Below, in pieces: positions 1-8,588 of a stretch of 16,052 bases of DNA. Where the stretch lies: the NCBI GenBank assembly GCA_024763185.1, contig JANTFY010000026.1, forward strand, positions 1 to 16,052, in the 5' to 3' direction. Below the pieces are notes generated by a model. That model saw only the letters and a program-made list of their open reading frames with translations. It did no database searches and was not told the DNA's origin. Source of the stretch: Gammaproteobacteria bacterium (GTDB lineage: Bacteria; Pseudomonadota; Gammaproteobacteria; GCA-001735895). Both the position numbers and the translations under genes were made by a program. Numbering within the stretch: position 1 is the stretch's first letter; each line of letters starts with the position of its first letter.

Positions 1-600
1 CAGGGTGAAGCTACTGGTAGTCAGCGTGCTTGCAATCATCGGGTCATCAAAGGTGATTTCGATCGTGGTATTGGCTACCACATCAGCATTTCCATCGGTG
101 GGGGTTACCGCAGTGGCGACAGGTGCACTGTCTCCACTTTGCATCTCGCTGAAATTACTGATGCCGTCGTTGTCGTCATCATAGTTGCTATAGACCGCTT
201 CAAAATCAGCATTACTAAAAGAAACCGGCGTAGAGCCTGAAGCGGAAACCGTGCCCTGTTTTGTGACCTCGGCAATGGTGACCGGATTGTTGGGGTCAGA
301 GGTCAGGATATATTCAAGTATAAGGGTGAAATCGTGCGTACCTTCGGCAACGGTCAGGTCAATGCTTGCAGTATTACCGCTGATGGTCAGTTCTCTTCTG
401 GTATCATTGTCGACTTGCACATAGGCACGGACGTTGCCGTTATCCGATAATCTCAAGGCTTCCAGGGAATCTGGCAGTTGAAAGCTGGTGGAATCCGCGT
501 TTTGAACCTGAGAAGATGGATCAGAGCTACAACCCAATAAAAATGATGCTGAAAGGAAGTAAAAAATTACCCAAAACACACTTTTTTGTCCGCAAAACAT
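1..600 (-). CDS. Secreted lipoprotein with DxDxDG motif and Big_5-type Ig-like domain (partial, C-terminus off the left edge)
   Basis: An open frame of exactly 200 codons runs from an ATG at 600-598 to the window edge without a stop. The N-terminus is a lipoprotein signal: a hydrophobic stretch at residues 8-22 and a lipobox LLGC with Cys24, followed by SS, which suggests outer-membrane sorting. A low-complexity spacer and a beta-rich part (about 40-130) follow. At 141-153 comes an Asp-rich motif (DDDNDGISNFSEM) of the Ca2+-binding thrombospondin-3/dockerin-like kind. From about 160 the sequence (AVTPTDGNADV...EITFDDPM) matches the start of bacterial Ig-like Big_5/SbsA domains. A clear Shine-Dalgarno (AAGGAGA) sits about 7 bases before the ATG and supports the start. 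It lies on the same strand as the T6SS genes and 193 bases beyond clpV. No T6SS protein of this architecture is known to me, so I take it as a neighbour. Function unknown; surface or envelope location is inferred. Confidence 0.8.
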   Translation of the reverse strand, partial: MFCGQKSVFWVIFYFLSASFLLGCSSDPSSQVQNADSTSFQLPDSLEALRLSDNGNVRAYVQVDNDTRRELTISGNTASIDLTVAEGTHDFTLILEYILTSDPNNPVTIAEVTKQGTVSASGSTPVSFSNADFEAVYSNYDDDNDGISNFSEMQSGDSAPVATAVTPTDGNADVVANTTIEITFDDPMIASTLTTSSFTL

Positions 601-703
601 ATTCAAATCTCCTTAGAGCAATGACGCTATCGAATTTTTATCTGAAAATCCACGCCGAACTGGTTGTAATTATCAATTTTGACTGGTTTTATTCTATGAG
701 AAA

Positions 704-732
704 ACAATACGCTCAGGCAGGTAATTTGTAAA
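704..732 (-). promoter_or_regulatory. Candidate sigma70 promoter for the lipoprotein gene
   Basis: On the minus strand a -35-like TTTACA (732-727) is separated by 17 bases from a -10-like TATTGT (709-704). This would give a leader of about 95-100 bases before the lipoprotein start at 600. The -10 match is only 4 of 6, so this is a moderate candidate. No terminator hairpin is visible just after clpV, so read-through from the T6SS operon is an alternative. Confidence 0.35.
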
Positions 733-793
733 GTTGAGAGTATGTTAAGCACCCAGAAAAATGTGAACCAGTCGTTAGTATTTTCAATAACTT

Positions 794-3484
794 TTAGTCG
801 ATCTGATAGCTAAACTTACCTTCCTCATCCACACCCACATGAATCTTTGAAATCTCTTCATTATCGGCCATGCGCGACAGGCATTCCGAGGCCATTTCCG
901 GCAGCATGGTGCGGGTCAGAATGTTTTCGATATTACGCGCGCCGGTATCCACTTCCTGGCTTCTGGCGACGATGTGCAACATGACATCTTCATCGTAACT
1001 GAAATCCGCGCCGTAATGGTCGCGTACGCGTTTTTCGATGCGGTTCATGTTGATCTTGCTGATTTTGAGCAGGTCTTCGTCACCCAGTGGGTAATAAGGT
1101 ATCAGAGTAGCGCGGCCGAGAAAGGCGGGTTTGAAGTATTTTAATAACTGGGGCCTGAAATTATCCAGCAGGACTTCGGGATCGGGCAATTCTTCGGATT
1201 GAGCGCACATCGCGCGGATGTGTTCTTCACCGGCGTTGGAGGTCATGATGATGATGGTGTTACGGAAATCGATGTCACGGCCTTCGCCATCCTTGATGGT
1301 GCCCTTGTCGAACACGTTGTAGAAAATGTCCTGTACGCCCATGTGTGCCTTTTCCATTTCATCCAGTAACACGATGCTGTAGGGCTTGCGTCGGACCGCT
1401 TCGGTCAGTACGCCACCTTCGCCGTAACCAACATAGCCGGGAGGAGATCCGAGCAACATGGACACCTTGTGCTCTTCCTTGAACTCTGACATGTTAATGG
1501 TGGTGATGTTATGTTCGCCGCCGTACAGCGCATCAGCCAGTGCCAGCGCAGATTCGGTTTTACCAACCCCACTGGGGCCCACCATGAAAAAGACACCGAT
1601 GGGTTTGCGGGGGTCGGTCAAGCCGGCACGCGAGGTACGAATGGCCTGTGCGATGGCTTCGAGTGCATGCTTCTGACCGATAACACGCTGATTCAGGCGG
1701 TCCGCAAGGTCCATGATGGACTGGATTTCATCGGAGACCATTTTACCGACCGGGATACCGGTCCAGTTGGCAACGACTTCGGCAATGGCCTGTCCGTCCA
1801 CATTAACCTGCATCATGGGATTGTCACCCTGAATGTCGACCAGTTCGCGCATTAATTGATGCAGGTCGGTTTTGATCTTGTCACGTTCTTCGTCTGCCAA
1901 AGGTTGCGCAGCATCGTCTTTTTTAGCTTCGTCTTCACTCAGGTTCTGGGCATGGAAATCTTCTTCGATTTTGCTTTGCAATTCGTGAATCTTTGAAACT
2001 TTTTCCTTTTCCTTTTCCCATTGTGCTTGCTGTGTTTCAAGGTCCGCTTCTAACCGGGTTTTTTCTTCGACCAGCTCGGCAATGCGTTCATCACAGTTGC
2101 CGAGGGTGGCATTTTCGCGTTCCAGCGAGGTGATGTTGGTTTCGGTTTGGTCGATGCGGCGACGGGTGTTTTCGATGGCAGCCGGTGTGGCACTGAGACT
2201 GAGCGCCACCCGCGCACAAGCGGTATCGAGCAAGCTGACCGATTTGTCGGGTAGCTGGCGCGCGGTTATGTAACGACTGGACAGTTTCACCGAATCGACG
2301 ATGGCTTCATCCATGATGCGTACCTTGTGGTGGTTGGACAACATGTTGGATATCGCTCGCATCATGTCGATGGCCTTGGGGATGTCGGGTTCCTCGATCT
2401 TGACGACCTGGAAACGACGCGTCAGCGCCGGATCACGTTCGAAGTATTTCTTGTACTCGGCCCAGGTGGTGGCCGCTATAGTCCGCAGTTCACCGCGCGC
2501 CAGTGCCGGCTTTAACAGGTTGGCAGCATCGCCCTGGCCTTCCTTGCCGCCGGCGCCGATCAGGGTATGGGCTTCATCGATGAACATGATAATCGGTTCG
2601 GGTGAGGCCTTGACCTCGGAGATGACCGATTTAAGTCGATTTTCAAACTCACCTTTGACACTGGCACCCGCCTGCAACAGGCCCAGGTCGAGGCTGAGCA
2701 CAGTGACACCTTTTAATGGGGCCGGCACGTCACCGGAGGCAATGCGCATAGCGAAACCTTCCACCACAGCAGTTTTGCCGACACCGGCTTCACCGGTCAG
2801 GATGGGATTGTTCTGGCGGCGCCGGATCAGGATATCCACGATCTGGCGTACTTCTTCATCGCGTCCCAATACCGGGTCGATTTTGCCATTTTTGGCATCG
2901 CGGGTCAGGTTAATGGTGAACTTGTCCAGCGACGGGGTGCTGGTGGGTCCAGCCGGTGCCGCGCCGCCTGCCGAGGATGACGTATCGCCGACGCCCGCGC
3001 TCACCGACTCTGATGTACTGCCGACAATGCTGGGTAATACGGCACGGATCGACTCGGGCGCGATGGTTTTAAGTTCGCCACTGGTCACTTCGGTAGAGCG
3101 GCGCAAGTTGTCATCGAGTAATAAAGCCGCCAGCACGTGTGCCGAGGTGGCCTGGGGGTGGTTGTATTCAACCGAGGCCAGCAACCAGGCATTTTTAGCC
3201 AGGTCGACGACATTGGGGGACAGAGCGGGTGCGCGTGTATTGCCGGACTTGATTCTATCGAGTTCACGGTTGAGGTCGGCACTCAGTTTGCCGGGATTGA
3301 TTTCGTATTTTTCGATCAACGCAGCAATGTCGCTATCCGGCAGTTCGAGTAACTTTAACAACCAGTGTTCGATTTCCACGTTGTAGTGGGTACGGCCAAG
3401 ACATAATCCGGCAGCGCCTTCGAGCGCGGTACGACAGGATTCATTGAGTTTGCCTACCAGTGATTTCAGATCGATTGTAATCAT
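794..3484 (-). CDS. tssH: TssH/ClpV, AAA+ ATPase that recycles the T6SS sheath
   Basis: A cytoplasmic AAA+ unfoldase of the ClpB/ClpV family that extracts TssC from contracted sheaths so that TssB/TssC can be reused. The 896 residues are usual for ClpV. The order is: an N-terminal Clp repeat domain (about 1-150), a Ser/Gly/Ala-rich linker (about 155-185), AAA-1 with Walker A GEAGVGKT at 231-238 and Walker B IMFIDEAH ending near 306, a coiled-coil middle insertion (about 438-515), and AAA-2 with Walker A GPSGVGKT at 636-643 and Walker B VLLDE at 705-709. It then has the pore-loop-like GYVGYGEGG segment and a C-terminal small domain. Both ATPase sites look intact. ClpV rather than ClpB is chosen because of the T6SS context, the divergent N-domain and its place after tssG. 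AAGGGA lies about 8 bases before the ATG. It is the last gene of the leftward block, 59 bases after tssG. Confidence 0.97.
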   Translation of the reverse strand: MITIDLKSLVGKLNESCRTALEGAAGLCLGRTHYNVEIEHWLLKLLELPDSDIAALIEKYEINPGKLSADLNRELDRIKSGNTRAPALSPNVVDLAKNAWLLASVEYNHPQATSAHVLAALLLDDNLRRSTEVTSGELKTIAPESIRAVLPSIVGSTSESVSAGVGDTSSSAGGAAPAGPTSTPSLDKFTINLTRDAKNGKIDPVLGRDEEVRQIVDILIRRRQNNPILTGEAGVGKTAVVEGFAMRIASGDVPAPLKGVTVLSLDLGLLQAGASVKGEFENRLKSVISEVKASPEPIIMFIDEAHTLIGAGGKEGQGDAANLLKPALARGELRTIAATTWAEYKKYFERDPALTRRFQVVKIEEPDIPKAIDMMRAISNMLSNHHKVRIMDEAIVDSVKLSSRYITARQLPDKSVSLLDTACARVALSLSATPAAIENTRRRIDQTETNITSLERENATLGNCDERIAELVEEKTRLEADLETQQAQWEKEKEKVSKIHELQSKIEEDFHAQNLSEDEAKKDDAAQPLADEERDKIKTDLHQLMRELVDIQGDNPMMQVNVDGQAIAEVVANWTGIPVGKMVSDEIQSIMDLADRLNQRVIGQKHALEAIAQAIRTSRAGLTDPRKPIGVFFMVGPSGVGKTESALALADALYGGEHNITTINMSEFKEEHKVSMLLGSPPGYVGYGEGGVLTEAVRRKPYSIVLLDEMEKAHMGVQDIFYNVFDKGTIKDGEGRDIDFRNTIIIMTSNAGEEHIRAMCAQSEELPDPEVLLDNFRPQLLKYFKPAFLGRATLIPYYPLGDEDLLKISKINMNRIEKRVRDHYGADFSYDEDVMLHIVARSQEVDTGARNIENILTRTMLPEMASECLSRMADNEEISKIHVGVDEEGKFSYQID

Positions 3485-3543
3485 AGTGCTGTCCCTTGGT
3501 TGTTTTGTTATTCGTGCTAATGAGTCTGTTAATATTTTCTGCT

Positions 3544-4659
3544 TTATTGCAAGCGGCTCGCCGAAACCGAAATATCCATGGTTTCACGGTCGTCAGAAAA
3601 ATCAGCGGATTTTTTTGATAACCAGGTATTCCAGCCAATAATCGGTGGTGATTTTTTATTCAGTTGAATACGTTCCGGTATGTCGCTTTTTTTAATTCGA
3701 ATAATAAATTCGTAATCGTTTTCCATGCCAACATACATTCTGACCAGTTCATTTAATGCCTTTAAGGTGGGTGTTCCCGGGGCAAACTGTGTCAATTGAT
3801 GTTTGTTTAGTGGCCCCAGTATTATGTGTATTTTGCCCTGTGCGAACCAGCCTTTTTTACCCAGCATGACGGAACGTCCGAGGCAGACATTTCGGCCCTC
3901 AGGATTCTGCAGATCCGGTAGTTTTGTGCGTACGTCTTCTATCAGGTCCTGCCACTGGCCGACAAACTGTTCGATATCGACCGGGATGTTGAAATGTGCA
4001 TGCAGTATTTGTTGCAAACCAGAGGCCGAACGGGTCTTCTGGGTGAGTAATCCGCTGTAGTAAAGCAGGGATTCGTCGCGGGTATACAGACGATCGGTCA
4101 GTGCCTCGGTGCCCAGGCCTATTAGCGACAGCAAGACTTGTGTGGCCGTGTCTTTTTTTTGTTTGCTGCCATTGAAGAGTTTATTTCTTTCGTATTGCAG
4201 CGGTAGTTTGTATTTGGCGGCAGCCTGTAAAAATAGTGACAGGGTGCGGTGGTTGAACAGGTTAAAAAAATGTTCCAGGGTGTGGTCTTTTTGTTTCTGG
4301 CGATTGAGTATGAGTTCGGTGTAGTGAAAGGGCAGTACACCCATGGAACCGGTCAGGCCCATCAGGTTGACAATGATATGCCATTGGGTGGTGCCGGCGC
4401 TGTTATCGCTGCGTTCGATCTGATCAATCTCGGAGGAGGGGAAGGCCAGAGACTGATGCGTCGAAAAGCGAATGGCTTCCGTTGACGGGGGTGTGAAGCG
4501 GGCCACGGCATTGCTGGCGATGCTGGATTGTGCGGTTTCTTTTTCACGCACGGCCGAACGTTCCAGCAGGCGCACGGCCTGCAGGAAGGGGTACTCGTAG
4601 GGCGCTTCGGCGACCTTACGAGTTATAGAAGTATTTTTTCGCCAGCCCTGGGAGGACAT
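3544..4659 (-). CDS. tssG: TssG, T6SS baseplate subunit
   Basis: A baseplate wedge protein of the TssG/ImpH/VasB family. In known systems two TssF copies and one TssG form the core of each wedge together with TssE, and TssG binds TssK. The 371 residues are close to the family's usual 300-370. The N-terminus carries the family pattern (PYEYPFLQAVRLLE, about 19-32), followed by recognisable blocks such as a conserved MGLTGSMGVLPFHYTELI stretch (about 99-116). The C-terminus shows ILGPLNKHQLTQFAPG, also typical. The start overlaps the end of tssF by 37 bases. No strong Shine-Dalgarno precedes the ATG, so translation is probably coupled to tssF. It is followed at 59 bases by clpV. Confidence 0.95.
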   Translation of the reverse strand: MSSQGWRKNTSITRKVAEAPYEYPFLQAVRLLERSAVREKETAQSSIASNAVARFTPPSTEAIRFSTHQSLAFPSSEIDQIERSDNSAGTTQWHIIVNLMGLTGSMGVLPFHYTELILNRQKQKDHTLEHFFNLFNHRTLSLFLQAAAKYKLPLQYERNKLFNGSKQKKDTATQVLLSLIGLGTEALTDRLYTRDESLLYYSGLLTQKTRSASGLQQILHAHFNIPVDIEQFVGQWQDLIEDVRTKLPDLQNPEGRNVCLGRSVMLGKKGWFAQGKIHIILGPLNKHQLTQFAPGTPTLKALNELVRMYVGMENDYEFIIRIKKSDIPERIQLNKKSPPIIGWNTWLSKKSADFSDDRETMDISVSASRLQ

Positions 4660-6458
4660 TTTTTCAGATAACCTTCTTTGCTTTTTAATTTAACCAGTAC
4701 GCGGGTAAAGGAATTGATGGAGCTGTACAAGGCGAAAAACCGTTCCAGTACCGTCGCAAATAAATAACTGCTGCTGCCGGCCAGTTGTGAATCATCCAGT
4801 TCTATTTCGACTTCTAGGCCTCGACATAAGGTGGCGCGACCATCTATCGTCAGGGGGGCGCTGATGGCGCGGGTATTGACCTGGGCGATGGAGTCGATCT
4901 GGGCGCGATTGATGGATGAGTCCTTAAAGTCATACAGGCGTAAAATCTCTTTTAATGCGGTCGTGGCATCTTCACCACCGGTCAATGACAGGTGGTTGAG
5001 GCTTAAATGGGAGATCAAGCGCCAACGAGCATGATTGCGCAACGAGGGGCGTACCGTGGCCGTGGGTTGTGTCACACAACGTATTCGTTCACAGGGCGGC
5101 GCGCTATTCACACTTTGCAGGCGCGGTTGATCCTTGGTGAAGGGCAGTTTGGCCGGCAAGTCACGGTTACTGCAGGTCGACTCGATGATCAGGGTACGGT
5201 CATCCGGGTTATTGGGGTTGAAATACAGGTCGACCAGGCTGAGAAAAACATCGCTACCTTCGTCACGTGAATCTGCGCCCATTTTTGCAGGGCGTCGGTC
5301 GGTAAACCAGTAGGCATGGTTGTCCTGGTTTTGTTGTTCGTGGTTGGTTCCATACAATGGCAGGTAGGTTTCACGTTCGCCTGAGGATGACGTGGCGGTA
5401 ACATGGTTGATTGAATAAACCTCGTAGCCGACCGGGCGCCTGGCATCGGGGGTAATTTGATATTCTGTGGCGGTATGATCGAGTTTTATCGGATCGACGC
5501 GGTGTTTGAATAAATTAATCGCAGGTACACAGCCCAACTGGAAGGTTTGCGCGGAGATATTATGTTCCAGTTCAACATCGGATTCATCCAGGTAGATGTA
5601 AAATTCAAGCCTGTCTTCTGCACCTTGTGGTATGCGTTCAGCAAAACCCTCGATGTCGATGAACATGAATTTTTCGGTAAAGGTGAAAAATTCGGTTAAC
5701 AGGCGGTAACCCATAAAAGAAGATTCCGGGTAAGGCAGCAAACCCTCGTTAATATCAAACCCCACCGCCCGGATAATAGTGGGGCTCAGGCGTATCGGGT
5801 TGGTGTCGGTTTCAGAGGTGGCCAGCATAACGGCCTGGCATTTTTTGAGTAACAGCTCATACAAGGGATTGATATGTTGCGGTTGCCCCTTCAGGTAAAA
5901 ACGAATCCGGTCCGGTTTTATCTCGCCAAAGCGGATGTCCTGGTTGAATGTTTGAAAAGACAGTTTCAATACCCCGCCACTGCCTTTGAACTGTTTCGAG
6001 CCGGGAGTGGTAAATGGCCGGCCGATGAGCTTGGCCTCGGTGAGGTTAAAAGGGTGTAATTCGGTATCGTAAATGGTCGTGAATCGGCATGTTTCTCCCT
6101 GAAACTGCTCGGTTTCCAGTAGGGTGTTTTTTTCAATCGGGTAAAGGTTATCCAGCTTTTCCCTGTCGGGCATAAACTGCACGATGGTCATCGACGGCAG
6201 GGGGCGCTGATAATGCGGGAAAAGCACTTCCAGAAGGGCATCGCTGAGTTCGGGGAAGTCGTCATCGAGCTTGTGTTGAATGCGTGCATTCAAATAGGCA
6301 AAGCTTTCAATCAGGCGGGAAACATGGGGGTCTTCAATGGTTTCGGCATTGATGCCCAGGCGACCGGCAATCTTGGGGTGCTCGTTGGCAAATTCAGCAC
6401 CCAACTGGCGAATATAGGCAAGTTCCTTTTCGTAATAGGGCAGTAATTCGTCAGCCAT
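4623..6458 (-). CDS. tssF: TssF, T6SS baseplate subunit
   Basis: The main baseplate wedge protein (TssF/ImpG/VasA family), 611 residues, a usual length. The N-terminus is diagnostic: ELLPYYEKELAYIRQLGAEF (4-23), then EHPKIAGRLGI and an acidic EDPHVSRLIESFAYLNARIQ stretch, followed by FPELSDALLEVLFPHYQRP. These are the most conserved parts of the family. A well placed Shine-Dalgarno (AAGAGG, about 7 bases before the ATG) lies inside the end of tssE, with which it overlaps by 8 bases; it overlaps tssG by 37 bases at the other end. The tight packing tssE-tssF-tssG suggests translational coupling and balanced production of baseplate parts. No broken or missing segment is seen. Confidence 0.97.
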   Translation of the reverse strand: MADELLPYYEKELAYIRQLGAEFANEHPKIAGRLGINAETIEDPHVSRLIESFAYLNARIQHKLDDDFPELSDALLEVLFPHYQRPLPSMTIVQFMPDREKLDNLYPIEKNTLLETEQFQGETCRFTTIYDTELHPFNLTEAKLIGRPFTTPGSKQFKGSGGVLKLSFQTFNQDIRFGEIKPDRIRFYLKGQPQHINPLYELLLKKCQAVMLATSETDTNPIRLSPTIIRAVGFDINEGLLPYPESSFMGYRLLTEFFTFTEKFMFIDIEGFAERIPQGAEDRLEFYIYLDESDVELEHNISAQTFQLGCVPAINLFKHRVDPIKLDHTATEYQITPDARRPVGYEVYSINHVTATSSSGERETYLPLYGTNHEQQNQDNHAYWFTDRRPAKMGADSRDEGSDVFLSLVDLYFNPNNPDDRTLIIESTCSNRDLPAKLPFTKDQPRLQSVNSAPPCERIRCVTQPTATVRPSLRNHARWRLISHLSLNHLSLTGGEDATTALKEILRLYDFKDSSINRAQIDSIAQVNTRAISAPLTIDGRATLCRGLEVEIELDDSQLAGSSSYLFATVLERFFALYSSINSFTRVLVKLKSKEGYLKKCPPRAGEKILL

Positions 6459-6948
6459 GTCCAGCCTCTTCTACATTCACGGTGCGTGAAACGGGTTCAA
6501 GAACAGAGTCAAATACTACCACTTCAGGCGAAGGATCTGCATACAAAGTGGCATCGATCCTGAATCTCAAGGTACGGTCCTGAGAATCCGAATTTTCCAG
6601 GTAATTGACATTGACCGATTTAAACCGGGGTTCATATTCAATCAATAAAGTCTCCAGTTGCTCGATAAATTCTTTTTTACGGGCTTTGTCGGAAATGTTG
6701 ACGGTCGCCAGGTCGGGCAGCCCATAGTTGAGCAGGGACTTTTTCAATTCATGGTATTCTTCAGCGGGCTCTACGATGCGTAGGCGCGTGTTTAACAGGT
6801 TTTCAAGGTCGCGGCGCACACTGGTACGTAATTCCTTTAATTTCTGGTGTTGATCCTTATCCGCTTCCATAGTGTTTGCTGGATCATTATCCAGCAAGCG
6901 GTCCAATATGGAGGGGCGAAGTTTTTTCTTTTTGTCGACTCTAGCCAT
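6451..6948 (-). CDS. tssE: TssE, gp25-like T6SS baseplate subunit
   Basis: Homologue of phage T4 gp25, which joins the baseplate to the first sheath ring. The 165 residues fit the family. A basic N-terminus (MARVDKKKKLRPSILDRLLD) is typical of TssE, as is the SVRRDLENLLNTRLRI motif at about 43-58, which opens the gp25/lysozyme-like fold. The YGLPD stretch (about 95) and the later REPR-like region (EYEPRFKSVNV) follow the family pattern. The 20 bases between the tssC-paralogue stop and this ATG are almost all A/T and hold no purine-rich Shine-Dalgarno, so translation may depend on re-initiation after the upstream gene. It overlaps tssF by 8 bases. Confidence 0.93.
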   Translation of the reverse strand: MARVDKKKKLRPSILDRLLDNDPANTMEADKDQHQKLKELRTSVRRDLENLLNTRLRIVEPAEEYHELKKSLLNYGLPDLATVNISDKARKKEFIEQLETLLIEYEPRFKSVNVNYLENSDSQDRTLRFRIDATLYADPSPEVVVFDSVLEPVSRTVNVEEAGHG

Positions 6949-6968
6949 ATTTTTTAAATTTATTCAGT

Positions 6969-8453
6969 TCAGGCCGATTGGGCGAGTTCCGTAACCAGTT
7001 CCAGTTCCGAGACCATATGATCGAGTTGATAATGTGGACGCAGATGGATGACGCACACGAAATCCCCGGGTTTTTCCGGATGGTCTTTTACTTTAACAGA
7101 GGCCTCCCTGAGTGGGTAGCGAGCCTGTTCCTCCCACTCAAGATCATCCCGTCCGGTGGTGTATTTGAACAACCAGTCGCGTAAAAAAGATTCGCATTCC
7201 GCAGCCGTGATAAAGGAACCGACCTTGTCGCGTATGATCACTTTGATGTAGTGCGCCACCCTGGAGCCGCATAAAACATGCTGTAACATGGCCGAGAGCC
7301 TGGCGTTGATTTCGCCCTCCCTGCTCGACATGCGTTCGGGTTTGCGTACCGATTGATTACTATAAAAGGCCGCAAATGGGGTGTCGTAACACTGGCATAA
7401 GGGTATCAATCCGAGATCGCTCAGTTCGCGTTCTTTTATATCGGTAATGATGACATCGGTTAGTGGCTTAAATGCGATTTCCTCGCTATCTGTATCGAAG
7501 CTGTCACAGGGTAGGGTAGTCAACAGGCCGCCGCCAATCTGGTTGCGTGGCACGCCGCGGATGTGACCAAACCAGCCCACATTGGAAAACTCGCGGATCA
7601 GGATAGCAGCAAACGCATAAGCGGCATTGCCCCAGCAATAGTTTTCACGCCCATGGCTGCCACATTGTTCCTGGAAAAACAGGCCTTTAAAACTGCCAGG
7701 TGTACGTCGATAGGGCAACCTCATTAAAACATGGGGCAGGGTCAGGCCAATAAACTGGGCTTCGGGACGAGCCCTGAAAGCGCGCCATTTGATGTATTCT
7801 TTCTGTGCGAAAACACTGTGCAGATTAATCGGGTGAGCGAGGGTGGCATAATCATCAAGACCAAATAATTCAGGGGCTGCAGCAGTCACAAAAGGCGCAA
7901 AGGCAGCGGCTGCCACCTGTGAAATACCTTCCAGTGTGACCAGGTCATCCTGTTTGTGCGTGGCTGAAACTTTATGACTGATTTCATAATCACCGATTAA
8001 GACGCCGTAGGGTTCTCCGCCCGGTGTGCCATATTCCTCGTTGTATATTTTTTTAAACAGTTGGCTCTGGTCGAATTCCAGCGCGCGCGAAATGTCCTTG
8101 GCAACCTCCTTCCAGCTGATATCCAGCACCCGGATTTTAATGTTCTTTATGCCATCGGACTGTACTGCCAGGTACCACAGGCCACGCCAGGAGCCTTCCA
8201 GCCGCTGAAACTTATCATGGTGGATAATGGCATTAATCTGGTCATTGATGAGGTGGTCGATATCGGCAATTGAGCGTTCGATGGCGTAAACGATGTCATC
8301 GCCGGACTTGATATTTTTTTGGGGAGTGTATTCTGATAACCAGTAGGCCAGCGCTTTTACCGTATCGGTTTCTTCTAAAAACTGTTGACTGCTGGTGATA
8401 TAGGATGATCGGTCGCAGAGTTCATCGAGTTTTTGGCTGGCGGCTGGCTGCAT
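6969..8453 (-). CDS. tssC2: TssC paralogue (second sheath large subunit, ImpD-like)
   Basis: A second protein of the TssC/VipB/EvpB family, 494 residues, nearly the same length as the neighbouring tssC product (496). It keeps the family core: INAIIHHDKFQRLEGSWRGL (73-92), YGTPGGEPYGVLIGDYE, the AAAAFAPF...ELFG block, KWRAFR, LPRV-like LPHVLMRLPYR, NYCWGNAAYAFA, RVAHYIKVIIRDKVGSF and a final HLRPHYQLD. It clearly differs from the first copy in its N-terminus and through most surface stretches, and it carries about nine cysteines against five. Paired tssC genes are known (impC/impD of Rhizobium, tssC41/tssC40 of Agrobacterium), so a specialised sheath or baseplate-side role is plausible, but it is an inference. 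The ATG is the first one after an in-frame TGA four codons upstream; AAGGA lies unusually close (one base). A terminator-like hairpin separates it from tssC. Confidence 0.9.
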   Translation of the reverse strand: MQPAASQKLDELCDRSSYITSSQQFLEETDTVKALAYWLSEYTPQKNIKSGDDIVYAIERSIADIDHLINDQINAIIHHDKFQRLEGSWRGLWYLAVQSDGIKNIKIRVLDISWKEVAKDISRALEFDQSQLFKKIYNEEYGTPGGEPYGVLIGDYEISHKVSATHKQDDLVTLEGISQVAAAAFAPFVTAAAPELFGLDDYATLAHPINLHSVFAQKEYIKWRAFRARPEAQFIGLTLPHVLMRLPYRRTPGSFKGLFFQEQCGSHGRENYCWGNAAYAFAAILIREFSNVGWFGHIRGVPRNQIGGGLLTTLPCDSFDTDSEEIAFKPLTDVIITDIKERELSDLGLIPLCQCYDTPFAAFYSNQSVRKPERMSSREGEINARLSAMLQHVLCGSRVAHYIKVIIRDKVGSFITAAECESFLRDWLFKYTTGRDDLEWEEQARYPLREASVKVKDHPEKPGDFVCVIHLRPHYQLDHMVSELELVTELAQSA

Positions 8454-8529
8454 GTCCTTGGGTCAGTTTTATGATGATTCCATCATACATCAAATTCTCA
8501 ACTCTATGGTGATAAGCAGCAAACTGTTA

Positions 8530-8543
8530 AAGGAATATTCCTT
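8530..8543. repeat. 14-bp perfect palindrome AAGGAATATTCCTT
   Basis: The sequence AAGGAATATTCCTT is its own reverse complement and is centred between 8536 and 8537. It lies 45 bases past the tssC terminator-like hairpin and 77 bases before the tssC2 start. Such a site could bind a dimeric regulator for an internal promoter, or be chance; no loop is present, so it is not an RNA hairpin of the usual kind. Confidence 0.4.
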
Positions 8544-8588
8544 AATCTAGATGGCTTTTCAGCGTTGAATCTATCAATGGGTAAGTAA

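Noticed and set aside
2301..3386. Long plus-strand open frame of 361 codons opposite clpV
   Set aside because: It lies fully inside the well-supported clpV gene, has a Ser/Arg-rich composition typical of an antisense shadow, and shows no recognisable domain.
794..3484. ClpB chaperone instead of ClpV
   Set aside because: The gene is placed at the end of a tssE-F-G block, and its N-terminal domain differs from that of ClpB, so ClpV is the better name.
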